64,000 nucleotides of DNA. It comes from Massilia sp. IC2-477 (lineage in GTDB: Bacteria; Pseudomonadota; Gammaproteobacteria; Burkholderiales; Burkholderiaceae_D). Under the pieces are notes generated by a model. It was not told the DNA's origin. It worked only from the letters and a program-made list of their open reading frames with translations, and ran no database searches. The translations under genes and the position numbers were made by a program. How positions within the stretch are numbered: position 1 is the stretch's first letter; every line of letters starts with the position of its first letter. Below, piece by piece: positions 37,248 to 45,353 of the stretch. Location: assembly GCF_020707265.1 (NCBI RefSeq), contig NZ_JAJFEQ010000006.1:1-64000 (forward strand), given 5' to 3'.

Positions 37248-37910
37248 TTACTGCTGCGGGGTGTCGTCGCGGGAGGCGATCTCGCGCAGCGCCTGCTCGA
37301 ACACTTCCGGCGGCTGCCCGCCCGAGATCAGGTGGCGCTGGTTGATGATGATGGCCGGTACCGAATGGATGCCGGCGCGCTGGAAGAACTGCTCGCGCTC
37401 GCGCACTTCGTCGGCGTACTCGTCGCTCGCCAGGATGCGCGCGGCGGTCTCGCGGTCGAGGCCCACGCGCTCGACGCAGCGCAGCAGCACGTCGTGGTTG
37501 CTGGGGTCTTCGCAGCGGGTGAAATAGGCTTCGAGCAGGGCCATCTTGAGGTCGCGCTGGCGCCCTTCGCCCTCGGCCCAGGACAGCAGGCGGTGCGCAT
37601 CGAAGGTGTTGTAGATGCGGCCGCGCCGCTCCATGTCGAAGGTGAAGCCGACATCCAGCCCGCGCTGGCGGATCATCTCGCGGCTGTTGGCCTGCTGCTC
37701 GGCGGTGGCGCCGTATTTCTCGGTAACGTGCTCGACGATGTCCTGGCCGTCGGGCCCCATGTTCGGGTTCAGCTCGAAGGGCTGGAAGTGCATGTCGGCC
37801 TGGACCTCACCCTTGACGCGGGCCAGCGCCAGTTCCAGCGAGCTGAGACCGATCGCGCACCAGGGGCAGGAGACGTCCGAGACGAAGTCGATGCGGAGTT
37901 GCTTGGTCAT
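37248..37910 (-). CDS. DsbA-family oxidoreductase (FrnE-like)
   Basis: 220-residue cytoplasmic thioredoxin-fold protein with an inserted helical domain. The active site is CPWC in FVSDVSCPWCAIG (about 15-18), and the cis-proline loop is GIHSVPAIIIN (about 180). FHFxPFELNP-like segment and GQPPEVFEQALREIA near the end are typical of FrnE/2-hydroxychromene-isomerase-like proteins. There is no signal peptide, so it is not a periplasmic DsbA. It is convergent with the EEP gene, with 3 nt between the stops. Confidence 0.88.
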   Translation of the reverse strand: MTKQLRIDFVSDVSCPWCAIGLSSLELALARVKGEVQADMHFQPFELNPNMGPDGQDIVEHVTEKYGATAEQQANSREMIRQRGLDVGFTFDMERRGRIYNTFDAHRLLSWAEGEGRQRDLKMALLEAYFTRCEDPSNHDVLLRCVERVGLDRETAARILASDEYADEVREREQFFQRAGIHSVPAIIINQRHLISGGQPPEVFEQALREIASRDDTPQQ

Positions 37911-38022
37911 GGGGTGCCACCTTTCATGTTCGTTGCGGCACGGGGGTGCCTGGTGGCGACATGGTAACGCGATGTGGGTTTGGGTGTTGGTGGGGGGAGA
38001 GTTTGCGGTGTGCTACGAACTT

Positions 38023-38103
38023 GGGTCCCGGCCTGCGCCGGGATGACGGCTCATAGCGTAGTGGCCAGCTCAAAGACCGTCATCCCGGCGCAGGCCGGGA
38101 TCC
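38023..38103. repeat. Second-family inverted palindrome pair
   Basis: Two 26-27-bp arms (38023-38049 and 38078-38103) are inverted copies of a TCCCGGCCTGCGCCGGGATG-type unit with one mismatch, separated by 28 nt. Each arm is itself a small palindrome. The unit differs from the GTAGGG REP family and resembles the widespread GTCATCCCGGC-type repeats of proteobacteria. It lies between the FrnE-like gene and plsY. Confidence 0.85.
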
Positions 38104-38127
38104 AATTTCAGCCAGCAGGCCGCAAGC

Positions 38128-38748
38128 TTATTTCTTCTTCGCCCCCGCCGCCTTGCTGCCGATCTTCGACTCCTTCCCCGCCATCAGATTCGCGATGTTG
38201 CCGCTGTGCCGCCACAGGAGCAGCGCGCTCATCGCCGCCACCGCGAACAGGATCTCGTCCGCCCCGAACAGCAGGCCGTAATAGAAGGGCGCGAAGATCG
38301 AGGCCACCAGCGCGGCCAGCGAGGAATAGCGGAAGGCATAGGCCACGATCAGCCAGGTCGCCAGCGTCGCCAGTCCCAGCCACACATTAATCCCCAGCAG
38401 CACGCCGAGCGCGGTAGCCACGCCCTTGCCGCCGACGAATTTGAAGAACACCGGCCACAGGTGGCCCAGGAACACCGCGATCGCGACCAGCGCGATGCCG
38501 TCCTCCTCCAGGCCGAATTGCGGGCCGTAGTGGACTGCCAGCCAGACCGCCAGCCAGCCCTTGGCGGCGTCGCCGATCAGGGTGGCGATCGCGGCTTTCT
38601 TGCTGCCGCTGCGCAGGACGTTGGTGGCGCCCGGGTTCTTGGAGCCGTAGGTGCGCGGGTCGGACAGGCCGAAGGCGCGGCTCATCACGACGGCGAAGGA
38701 AATCGAGCCTATCAGGTAGGCGGCGATGGTGGCGATCAGGGTATTCAT
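38128..38748 (-). CDS. plsY: Glycerol-3-phosphate acyltransferase
   Basis: 206-residue, multi-pass inner-membrane enzyme that transfers acyl groups from acyl-phosphate to glycerol-3-phosphate, the first step of phospholipid synthesis. Family motifs: [16 protein letters not shown], the [14 protein letters not shown] loop (about 36-49), [13 protein letters not shown], and the [20 protein letters not shown] block (about 93-112). About five TM helices are visible. A Lys/Ala-rich tail (about 193-206) follows the last helix. Confidence 0.93.
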   Translation of the reverse strand: MNTLIATIAAYLIGSISFAVVMSRAFGLSDPRTYGSKNPGATNVLRSGSKKAAIATLIGDAAKGWLAVWLAVHYGPQFGLEEDGIALVAIAVFLGHLWPVFFKFVGGKGVATALGVLLGINVWLGLATLATWLIVAYAFRYSSLAALVASIFAPFYYGLLFGADEILFAVAAMSALLLWRHSGNIANLMAGKESKIGSKAAGAKKK

Positions 38749-38820
38749 GTCTCTCTGTTCTTATGGGTCTGGATAATCAGGCGGCTGGGACTATACACCA
38801 TCAGCCATGCCCTTTGGCAA

Positions 38821-39312
38821 TCACTCGGCCAGCGCGCACTGCACCGCGCGCGCGCCGAGGGTCTCGGTGAGCACCGCCGGCGCAATGCCGATCAGGTAGC
38901 CGCGGCGGCCGCCGTTGATGTAGATCTTGTCGAGCGCCAGGATCGATTCCTCGACGTACACCGGCATCGCCTTGCGGATGCCGAAGGGCGAGGTGCCGCC
39001 GACCATATAGCCCGAATGGCGCTGTGCGACCTCGGGCTTGCAGGGCTCGACCGACTTGCAGGGAATCGCGCGCGCCAGATTCTTGGTCGAGACCTTGCAG
39101 TCGCCGTGCATCAGCACGATCAGCGGACGCGCGGCCTCGTCCTGCATCACCAAGGTCTTGACGACATTGTGCTCGGGCACACCAAGTTCACGCGAAGAAA
39201 CGGCTGTGCCGCCATGCTCTTCATACTCGTAGGGATGCTCGGTAAAAGCCACGCCATGCTTGCGCAGGAACTGCGTCGCGGGTGTCTCAGAAACGTGCTC
39301 TTTCTTGGCCAT
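38821..39312 (-). CDS. ybaK: YbaK-type aminoacyl-tRNA deacylase
   Basis: 163-residue trans-editing enzyme that hydrolyses Cys-tRNA(Pro) in characterised members. It begins with TPATQFLRKHGVAFTEHPYEYE, then LGVPEHNVVKTLVMQ with the catalytic-pocket lysine, GDCKVSTKNLARAI, and the closing VGGTSPFGIRKAMPVYVEES and INGGRRGYLIGI blocks. Length fits YbaK. It is divergent from the second EEP gene, with a 38-nt gap that must hold both start regions. Confidence 0.9.
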   Translation of the reverse strand: MAKKEHVSETPATQFLRKHGVAFTEHPYEYEEHGGTAVSSRELGVPEHNVVKTLVMQDEAARPLIVLMHGDCKVSTKNLARAIPCKSVEPCKPEVAQRHSGYMVGGTSPFGIRKAMPVYVEESILALDKIYINGGRRGYLIGIAPAVLTETLGARAVQCALAE

Positions 39313-39350
39313 GCGTGGTACGCTAAAGATGAATATAGGGGCTTTCTATT

Positions 39351-40322
39351 ATGCAGCAAGAAATTCGCTTTGCCACCTTCAACACCTTCAACCTGGCGCC
39401 GCCGGGGATGCGCTGCTACGAGAATCTCGATCCGTGCACGCCGGAGGAGTTCGAGGCCAAGCTGGCGTGGACGGCGCACCAGATCGACCTGCTCAATGCC
39501 GACGTGATCGGCTTCCAGGAGATCTTTTCGCAGGCCACCTTGCGCGAAGTGCTGTCGCGCACCCGCCGCTACCGCGATGCGGCGCACCTCGGTTTCGATC
39601 CCGATCCCGACGCGCCGCGCCTGACGCCGAGCGTGGCGCTGGTGTCGCGCCTGCCGGTGCGCAGCCTGGGCAAGGCGCTGACGATGTTCCCCGAGAACGT
39701 GTCGATGCCGCCCGGCAGCCGCGACCCCGACCGCTTCACGCGCGCCCCGCTGCATGCCGAAGTCGAACTGGCGCCGGGCATCATCATCGACGTGGTGGTG
39801 GTGCACCTGAAGTCGCGCCGCCCGGATTACCGCGCCAGCGACACCGGCGAGGATCCGAACCTGTACGCCCTCGCCTGCCTGCGCTCGCTGGTGCGGCGCG
39901 GCACCGAGGCCACTGCGCTGCGCGTGCTGCTCACCGACATGGCGCGCGACAAGCAGCGCCCGCGCATCGTGCTGGGCGACTTCAACGACGTCGCCGATTC
40001 GGTCACCACTGAGATCGTGCTGGGCGAAGGCGCGCCGCTGGCCGAGCGCATGTTCGACGCCGCCCGCCTGCACATGCACCAGGATAACCTGCGCAACGTG
40101 GGCTTCTCGATCGTGCACGAAAGCCGCCACTCGACCATCGACCACATCCTGGTATCGCAGGAATTCAATCCGGTGCTGCCGAACGCGATCGGAGAAGTGG
40201 TGGACGTGGTCTACCTGAACGACCACCTGAACCTGGGCTTGCCGGAAGCCTCGGACCACGGGCAGGTGCTGGCGCGCATCCGCCTGTATTCCCGGTCGGA
40301 ACAGTTCAATCGGCTGGATTGA
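39351..40322 (+). CDS. Endonuclease/exonuclease/phosphatase (EEP) family protein, copy 2
   Basis: 323-residue EEP-fold protein without a signal peptide. Motifs: IRFATFNTFNLAPPG at the start, DVIGFQEIFSQ (catalytic Glu), IDVVVVHLKSRRPDY, IVLGDFNDVADSVT (GDFN) and ASDHGQVLARI (SDH). It is clearly related to the 36.4-kb protein in fold but distinct in length and detail, so they are probably not recent duplicates. The substrate is unknown. Confidence 0.88.
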   Translation: MQQEIRFATFNTFNLAPPGMRCYENLDPCTPEEFEAKLAWTAHQIDLLNADVIGFQEIFSQATLREVLSRTRRYRDAAHLGFDPDPDAPRLTPSVALVSRLPVRSLGKALTMFPENVSMPPGSRDPDRFTRAPLHAEVELAPGIIIDVVVVHLKSRRPDYRASDTGEDPNLYALACLRSLVRRGTEATALRVLLTDMARDKQRPRIVLGDFNDVADSVTTEIVLGEGAPLAERMFDAARLHMHQDNLRNVGFSIVHESRHSTIDHILVSQEFNPVLPNAIGEVVDVVYLNDHLNLGLPEASDHGQVLARIRLYSRSEQFNRLD

Positions 40323-40389
40323 CACACGGCCGTTACATTGTGCGCATTAGCCGGGCCGATAAATCGCTAGACTGCACTCCTGGAATAAT

Positions 40390-40806
40390 ATGGAGGTGCA
40401 GGTGGTAGCAACAGCCCAGATCAATGGTATTGCCGATGAATTGCTCGCACAGGCGCGCGCCAGCAAATTCGGCTACACCGACCCGTCCGGCGTGCCGGTG
40501 CCGTCGATGTACCAGTGCGCGGACCTGGCCCGCCTGCCGAACGGGCTGCAGTCGGACATCGTGAGCGCCGCGAGCCGGGCCGTCGGCACCAGCCCGGCAT
40601 TCCTGCTGAGCGTGCTCGGCCTGGTCATCGCCATCATCCTCATCTTTGGCGCCGCGCGACAGCTGGCAGGCACCGCCCTGCCCTATTCCCTCATGCTCTG
40701 CATCGCGCCATTGGCCCCGCTGCTGCAAGTGATGCTGGTGCGGCACGCGGTCAGGCGCATCGCCGCCCGGGTCGCGGCCTCCTGGCCGGCCGCCGCGCGC
40801 GTCTAA
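40390..40806 (+). CDS. Small two-TM membrane protein of unknown function
   Basis: 138 residues, no recognised family. The N-terminal part (1-65) is soluble with a short SMYQCADLARLPNGLQSD segment, followed by two TM helices (about 69-90 and 97-115) and a basic amphipathic tail (RHAVRRIAARVAAS). A GGAGGT sits just after the ATG, so translation may really begin at the GTG at 40402, four bases further on. It is convergent with the GGDEF/EAL gene, 12 nt apart. Confidence 0.6.
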   Translation: MEVQVVATAQINGIADELLAQARASKFGYTDPSGVPVPSMYQCADLARLPNGLQSDIVSAASRAVGTSPAFLLSVLGLVIAIILIFGAARQLAGTALPYSLMLCIAPLAPLLQVMLVRHAVRRIAARVAASWPAAARV

Positions 40807-40818
40807 CAGCTCTCCCCC

Positions 40819-43035
40819 TCAGCGCACCGCCGGATTGAAATCCGGCCGGCTGCTCGCCCCCGCCGCATAGAAGCCCTGGTAGTGGTCGCAGCCGTGCCGG
40901 CGCAGGAAACGCAGCTGCTCTTCGGTTTCGACGCCTTCGGCCACCACGCGCAGGCGCAGGCTGCGCGCCACCGCGATGATGGCCGGGATCAGGGCCGCGT
41001 CCATGGGGTCGTGCTCGATGTCGCTCACGAAGCTGCGGTCGATCTTCAGCTTCGACAGCGGAAAACGGCGCAGCGACGACAGGCTCGACAGCCCAGTGCC
41101 GAAGCGGTCGATGGTGAGTTGCACGCCGCGTCCACGCAGGGCCGCCACCGTTTCGTCGAGTACCTGGTCGCCGCGCATGATGGCGCCTTCCGTGATTTCG
41201 AGGTCGAGCCAGGCCGGCGCCAGTCCGGACTGAGTCAGCGCGGCGTCGACCGTGTCCAGCAGGCGGCTATGCAGGAACTGGATATCGGACAGGTTCACCG
41301 CCACCGTCACCGCATGCCCCGCGTCACGCCAGGCCCTGGCCTGGGTGCAGGCTTCGCCCAGCACCCATTCGCCGATCGGCACGATCAACCCGCATTCCTC
41401 GGCCACCGGCAGGAACTCGTGCGGCAGCAGCAGCCCGCGTTCTGGATGGCGCCAGCGGATCAGCGCTTCCATGCCGATCACCTTGCCGGAGCCGACGTCG
41501 AGTTCGGGCTGGTACTCGAGCACGAACTCGCCGCGCTCGAGCGCCTGGCGCAGGCGCCCTTCCAGTTCGCCGCGCTCGACCACGCGCGCGTTCATCTCGG
41601 GGCTGAAGAAGCGGAAGCTGCTGCGGCCGCTTTCCTTGGCGTGGTACATCGCCACGTCGGCGTGGTGCATCAGGGTGTCGACATCCTGGCCGTCGGTGGG
41701 ACAGATCGCCACGCCGATCGAGGTGGTGAGCGAGAGCTGCTGGCCGGCCGCGTCGATGGGCCGCGACACGGCCTGCATCACCGCGCTGGCGACGTGGGCG
41801 GCCTGGTCCACGCCGCCGATATCGGCCAGCAGCATGACGAATTCGTCGCCGCCGAGGCGGCTGATGGTGTCGACCCGGCGCACGCAGCCGCGCAGGCGCG
41901 CCGCGACTTCGCGCAGCACGGCGTCGCCGGTCTGGTGGCCGTTGGTGTCGTTGACGGCCTTGAAGTGGTCGAGGTCGAGGAACAGCACGGCGAAGCTGTC
42001 GCGCTGGCGGCGCCAGGTGGCCAGCGCGTGGTGCATGCGGTCGAGGAACAGGGCGCGGTTGGGCAGGCCGGTGAGCGCGTCGTGCTCGGCCTGGTGGCGC
42101 ACCCGCTCTTCCACGCGCTTGCGTTCGCTGATATCGGACAGCATCGCCATGTAGTTGCTGGCCTGGCCATGCGGGTCGCGGATGGTGGTCAGCGCCACCC
42201 AAGCAGTGTAGGACTCGCCGTTCTTGCGCACGGCGGGCAGCTCGCCCTGCCAGCGATCGTGGCCGTCGAGCTGGGACCAGATCTTTTCGTAGAAGCCGCC
42301 GCCCTCCTGGCCCTGCCCCCAGGGCAGGCTGGCGAGCGTGGAACCGATGATGTCGGCTGCGGAGAAGCCCGTGATGCCGGTGAAGGCCTGGTTGACGGCC
42401 TGCACCCGGTACTCGGCATCCATCACGATGATGGCTTCGTGCGCGTTCTCGAACACGCGTGCCGCCCGCACCAGGTTGTCCTCGACCTGCTTGCGCGCCG
42501 TGATGTCCACTTCCATGCAGAACACCTGCTGGGTGGCGCCGTCGCGCTTGACGGGGAAGTGGTTCGAATGCAGCCACAGGCGCCGGCCGGCCGCGGTTTC
42601 GACCTGCCAGTCGCGCGGTGCCGGTGTGCTGCCCGCCTGCCAGATGGCGGCGATGGTGCTCTCGAACTCGGTCTGGCGGTCGAGGTGGGAGACCAGTTCG
42701 CGAAACGGCCGGCCCAGCGCATGGCTGGCCGGGATGCCGAACAGCTGCGCGCAGGCGTGGTTCCAGAAGCGCACGGTGCCTGCTGCATCGGTGGAGTGGA
42801 CGGCGACCGCCGGCGCCAGCTCGATCGCGGTCACGAAGCGGTACAGCCAGTCGAGCGCCTGGCGCCCGGGGCCATCGTATTCGCCGGCTTCGGCAAGGGC
42901 GCCGGCGCCGGCGCCGGCGGCCGAAGCGACCGGCATGGCGCCCTGCGGCGCCTCGGACAGCCGCGGATCGCCGGGCAAGTCGAGCCCGCGTGGCCCGCCG
43001 GGCCAGCCGCTCGAGTCTTGCACTTGTTCGCTCAC
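40819..43035 (-). CDS. PAS-PAS-GGDEF-EAL protein with altered EAL site
   Basis: 738-residue cytoplasmic cyclic-di-GMP protein without TM helices. Two PAS domains (about 65-185 and 195-310, each closed by a PAC motif) precede GGDEF (about 320-485) and EAL (about 490-735) domains. The GGDEF signature is intact (395-399) with an upstream RxxD I-site (RRVD). The EAL motif is GMEALIRW (523-525), but the usual DDFGTG loop reads DRFGTG (Arg at about 644), and the end after QGF is degenerate. Synthase activity is plausible; phosphodiesterase activity is doubtful. The start is the first ATG of the frame. Confidence 0.9.
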   Translation of the reverse strand: MSEQVQDSSGWPGGPRGLDLPGDPRLSEAPQGAMPVASAAGAGAGALAEAGEYDGPGRQALDWLYRFVTAIELAPAVAVHSTDAAGTVRFWNHACAQLFGIPASHALGRPFRELVSHLDRQTEFESTIAAIWQAGSTPAPRDWQVETAAGRRLWLHSNHFPVKRDGATQQVFCMEVDITARKQVEDNLVRAARVFENAHEAIIVMDAEYRVQAVNQAFTGITGFSAADIIGSTLASLPWGQGQEGGGFYEKIWSQLDGHDRWQGELPAVRKNGESYTAWVALTTIRDPHGQASNYMAMLSDISERKRVEERVRHQAEHDALTGLPNRALFLDRMHHALATWRRQRDSFAVLFLDLDHFKAVNDTNGHQTGDAVLREVAARLRGCVRRVDTISRLGGDEFVMLLADIGGVDQAAHVASAVMQAVSRPIDAAGQQLSLTTSIGVAICPTDGQDVDTLMHHADVAMYHAKESGRSSFRFFSPEMNARVVERGELEGRLRQALERGEFVLEYQPELDVGSGKVIGMEALIRWRHPERGLLLPHEFLPVAEECGLIVPIGEWVLGEACTQARAWRDAGHAVTVAVNLSDIQFLHSRLLDTVDAALTQSGLAPAWLDLEITEGAIMRGDQVLDETVAALRGRGVQLTIDRFGTGLSSLSSLRRFPLSKLKIDRSFVSDIEHDPMDAALIPAIIAVARSLRLRVVAEGVETEEQLRFLRRHGCDHYQGFYAAGASSRPDFNPAVR

Positions 43036-43313
43036 GGAAGAATCCTTTTCAGACAGAAACGGTCATGGCTGCGATGACAATCCCATCATTCTTCCCGCTC
43101 CGTGACAGCGGCGTTTGCGGGTGCGCAAACGCCCTTTGCGCCTGCATTTCGTCGCGCTTTTCGGCATTCCAGACCCGCCGGCCAACCGCCTGTCGCATCC
43201 GACTGGCGGTGCGCGCCGCGACTCACTACATTGACACCATGCGCGAGGAGCTCCACCCTGCTTCCAGGACGGAGCCTGAGCGCGATGAATTCTTCAGGCT
43301 GCGCGGGACGCGT

Positions 43314-43490
43314 TCAGGCGTCCTGGGCGGCCGGTTCCTGGGACGGGTCCGTGTCCTGGACCTCGCCGGCGGGCCCGCCTTCGCCCCCTTCGCGCTTGGC
43401 TTCCTGCTTGCGCCGCGCCTTTTCTTCCGCCTTGCGCTTCTTCTCGAGTTCGCGCTGCCGCTTTTCGTACTGGAAGTTCGTCCGTGCCAT
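43314..43490 (-). CDS. Small, highly charged conserved protein
   Basis: 58-residue protein starting MARTNFQYEKRQRELEKKRK and ending in an acidic/Ala tail. An AGAGGTG ribosome-binding site precedes the ATG at 43490, so the GTG six bases earlier is not needed. I recall very similar short Lys/Glu/Arg-rich proteins in other Burkholderiales; their function is unknown. It probably forms one long helix. Confidence 0.7.
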   Translation of the reverse strand: MARTNFQYEKRQRELEKKRKAEEKARRKQEAKREGGEGGPAGEVQDTDPSQEPAAQDA

Positions 43491-43569
43491 GTTCACCTCT
43501 TGCCTGTGGTTGGAGGGATATTGCGGTTTGCCGTGCCATTATGGCCGACTGGCGACGCGGCGGCTTGAA

Positions 43570-44475
43570 TTAACCCCGCGGGTGGTGCTGGGCGTGCAGG
43601 TGCTTGAGGCGCTCGCGCGCAACATGCGTATAGATCTGTGTGGTCGAAATGTCGGCGTGCCCCAGCAGCAGCTGCACCACGCGCAGGTCGGCGCCGTGGT
43701 TCAGCAGATGGGTGGCGAAGGCGTGGCGCAGGGTGTGGGGCGACAGCGGCCCCTGGATGCCGGCCTTTTTCGCATGTTTCTTGATCAGGATCCAGAACAT
43801 CTGCCGTGTCATTGCTCCCCCACGCCCGGTAACGAACAGGGCGTCGTCGATCTGCCCGTTGAGGATGATGCCGCGCGCATCCTTCAGGTAGCGCTCCAGC
43901 CAGGCGCGCGCTTCCTGCCCGAAGGGCACCAGGCGCGTCTTGCTGCCCTTGCCCGTGATGCGCAGCACGCCGTCGTTCAGGCTCACTTCGACAAGTTTCA
44001 AAGCGACCAGTTCCGACACCCGCAGCCCGCTGGCGTACATCAGTTCCAGCATCGTGCGCTCGCGCAGGCCCAGCGGCGTCGAGACGTCCGGCGCCTGTAG
44101 CAGCGCCTCGACCTGGGCTTCGGTGAGCGTATGCACGAAGCGGAGCGGCTGCTTGGCCGAGGCCATCTGCAGGCAGGGGTCGTGCGGGATCTGGTTGCGG
44201 CGCAGCGCCAGCTGGTAGAAGCGCTTGAGCACCGACAGGCGCCGGTTGGCCGTGCTGGGCCGGGTGTCGGCATGGCGCTCGGCGAAATAGGCGGCGATGT
44301 CTTCAGCCTCGACTCCCAGCAGGCTGGTGCGCTGCGGGCGCTTGGCCGCAAGCCAGCCGGCGAACAACTTGAGGTCGCGGCGGTAGGCGTCGAGCGAATT
44401 TTTGGCCAGCCCCTGTTCCAGCCAGAGGGTGTCGCAGAACTCGTCGATCAGTCCCAGATCGATTGCTGCTGCCAT
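43570..44475 (-). CDS. xerD: Site-specific tyrosine recombinase XerD
   Basis: 301-residue recombinase that, with XerC, resolves chromosome dimers at dif. The SAM-like N-terminal domain has TLWLEQGLAKNSLDAYRRDL; the catalytic domain has the Arg of ASGLRVSELVAL, HTLRHAFATHLL (HxxR), LGHADISTTQIYTHV (His and the nucleophilic Tyr) and a typical C-terminus. Length is right for XerD. It overlaps the upstream ogt gene by 28 nt. Confidence 0.94.
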   Translation of the reverse strand: MAAAIDLGLIDEFCDTLWLEQGLAKNSLDAYRRDLKLFAGWLAAKRPQRTSLLGVEAEDIAAYFAERHADTRPSTANRRLSVLKRFYQLALRRNQIPHDPCLQMASAKQPLRFVHTLTEAQVEALLQAPDVSTPLGLRERTMLELMYASGLRVSELVALKLVEVSLNDGVLRITGKGSKTRLVPFGQEARAWLERYLKDARGIILNGQIDDALFVTGRGGAMTRQMFWILIKKHAKKAGIQGPLSPHTLRHAFATHLLNHGADLRVVQLLLGHADISTTQIYTHVARERLKHLHAQHHPRG

Positions 44476-44972
44476 GGAGATGCGGTGGCGCCTTCGTGGC
44501 GCAGCAGCCAGCGCTTGACCGAAAGGTGGAAGCCGTTCTCGTCGTCCTGGTTCGAAAAGCCGCCCAGGCCCCCGGATGCGGTCACGCGGTGGCAGGGAAC
44601 GATGAGGGGGAACCAGTTGGCGCCGCAGGCCTGGCCGACCGCGCGCGGGGCCGAGGCGATCAGCTTGGCCAGCTGGCCATAGGTCTTGACGCTGCCGCGC
44701 GGGATGGACGAGATCTCGGACCAGACGCGGCGCTGGAATTCGGTGCCGGCCTCGACCAGGGGCAGGTCGAAGCGGAAATCGGGGTCTTGCAGGTATTGGG
44801 CGACCTGTTGCGCGGCCAGTGCGGCGACCTCGTTGTCGGCCGCTTTTTCCTCGAACGAAGGCGGCAAATAGACCAGTTCGCGCACGCGCCCGTCGCTGGT
44901 ACGGATGCCGATGGCGCCGAATGCCGCAGGGACAATGGCGTTGAACAAGGTGCTGGCTTGGTCGTTCTTCAT
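44448..44972 (-). CDS. ogt: Methylated-DNA--protein-cysteine methyltransferase
   Basis: 174-residue suicide DNA-repair protein that removes methyl groups from O6-methylguanine. The acceptor motif is IVPCHRVTASGGLGGFS (Cys in PCHR, about 126), preceded by EFQRRVWSEISSIPRGSVKT and the helix-turn-helix TYGQLAKLIASAPRAVGQAC (Asn in GANWFPLI). It matches the Ogt/MGMT length, with no Ada-type domain. It overlaps xerD by 28 nt, so the two are co-transcribed. Confidence 0.92.
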   Translation of the reverse strand: MKNDQASTLFNAIVPAAFGAIGIRTSDGRVRELVYLPPSFEEKAADNEVAALAAQQVAQYLQDPDFRFDLPLVEAGTEFQRRVWSEISSIPRGSVKTYGQLAKLIASAPRAVGQACGANWFPLIVPCHRVTASGGLGGFSNQDDENGFHLSVKRWLLRHEGATASPWQQQSIWD

Positions 44973-45029
44973 CCCCTCATCTTAACCGCTGGGATGGCGC
45001 CCGGCCAGTCCCGGGGCAGGCGCCAGGCG

Positions 45030-45055
45030 AAAAAAAAGCGCACCCTCAGGTGCGC
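45030..45055 (-). terminator. Intrinsic terminator with eight T residues
   Basis: On the minus strand, GCGCACC/GGTGCGC (7 bp, TGAG loop) is followed by eight T residues. It is 300 nt past the DctP stop and may close either that message or an independent small transcript. Confidence 0.85.
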
Positions 45056-45217
45056 TCCAATTCGGGTCACGTCCCCGGCCGTTTAGCAGTGCTAACGGCT
45101 TCTGTAAAACGTGTGTCTCCTCGATTTGTCTCCGGTATGGATTACCGTGATTTTATCTATGCTCCCCAAAACTGTGTGTGTTCTGTTCGCGTACGCACCA
45201 TGTCAGTGCGAGAAGGC
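45030..45217 (-). ncRNA. Candidate small RNA upstream of the eight-T terminator
   Basis: On the minus strand a TATGAT box (about 45219-45224) could start a roughly 185-nt transcript ending at the terminator. The transcript contains a second hairpin, GCCGTTAGCA/TGCTAAACGGC-like (about 45080-45102), ahead of the terminator stem. No open frame of useful length is present. A 3'-UTR of the DctP gene is the main alternative. The promoter has a poor -35. Confidence 0.3.
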
Positions 45218-45353
45218 CCCATCATATCGCAAGCTTTTGCCACAAACGTATCTTTTCGACCACATTACAGAAAATTATTTTAGTTATGAAGAAAACGCAT
45301 GATCGTTCGCCTCACTTGTGTTACCCCATGTCATTTGGATGTGATGCAGGGGC

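Larger units (their letters stand above)
44973..45353. other. Long gap between ogt and the TRAP binding-protein gene
   Basis: 381 bp without a convincing protein gene. The part from 45060 to 45350 is AT-richer than its flanks and contains an eight-T terminator and a candidate promoter on the minus strand (separate entries). Short plus-strand frames exist but have no ribosome-binding site and no family look. Confidence 0.5.

Noticed and set aside
40882..43077. 731-codon frame on the plus strand
   Set aside because: Antisense to the GGDEF/EAL gene; composition is that of a complement frame.
45111..45302. 63-codon plus-strand frame in the ogt-dctP gap
   Set aside because: No ribosome-binding site, no family look, and it covers the probable minus-strand transcript.
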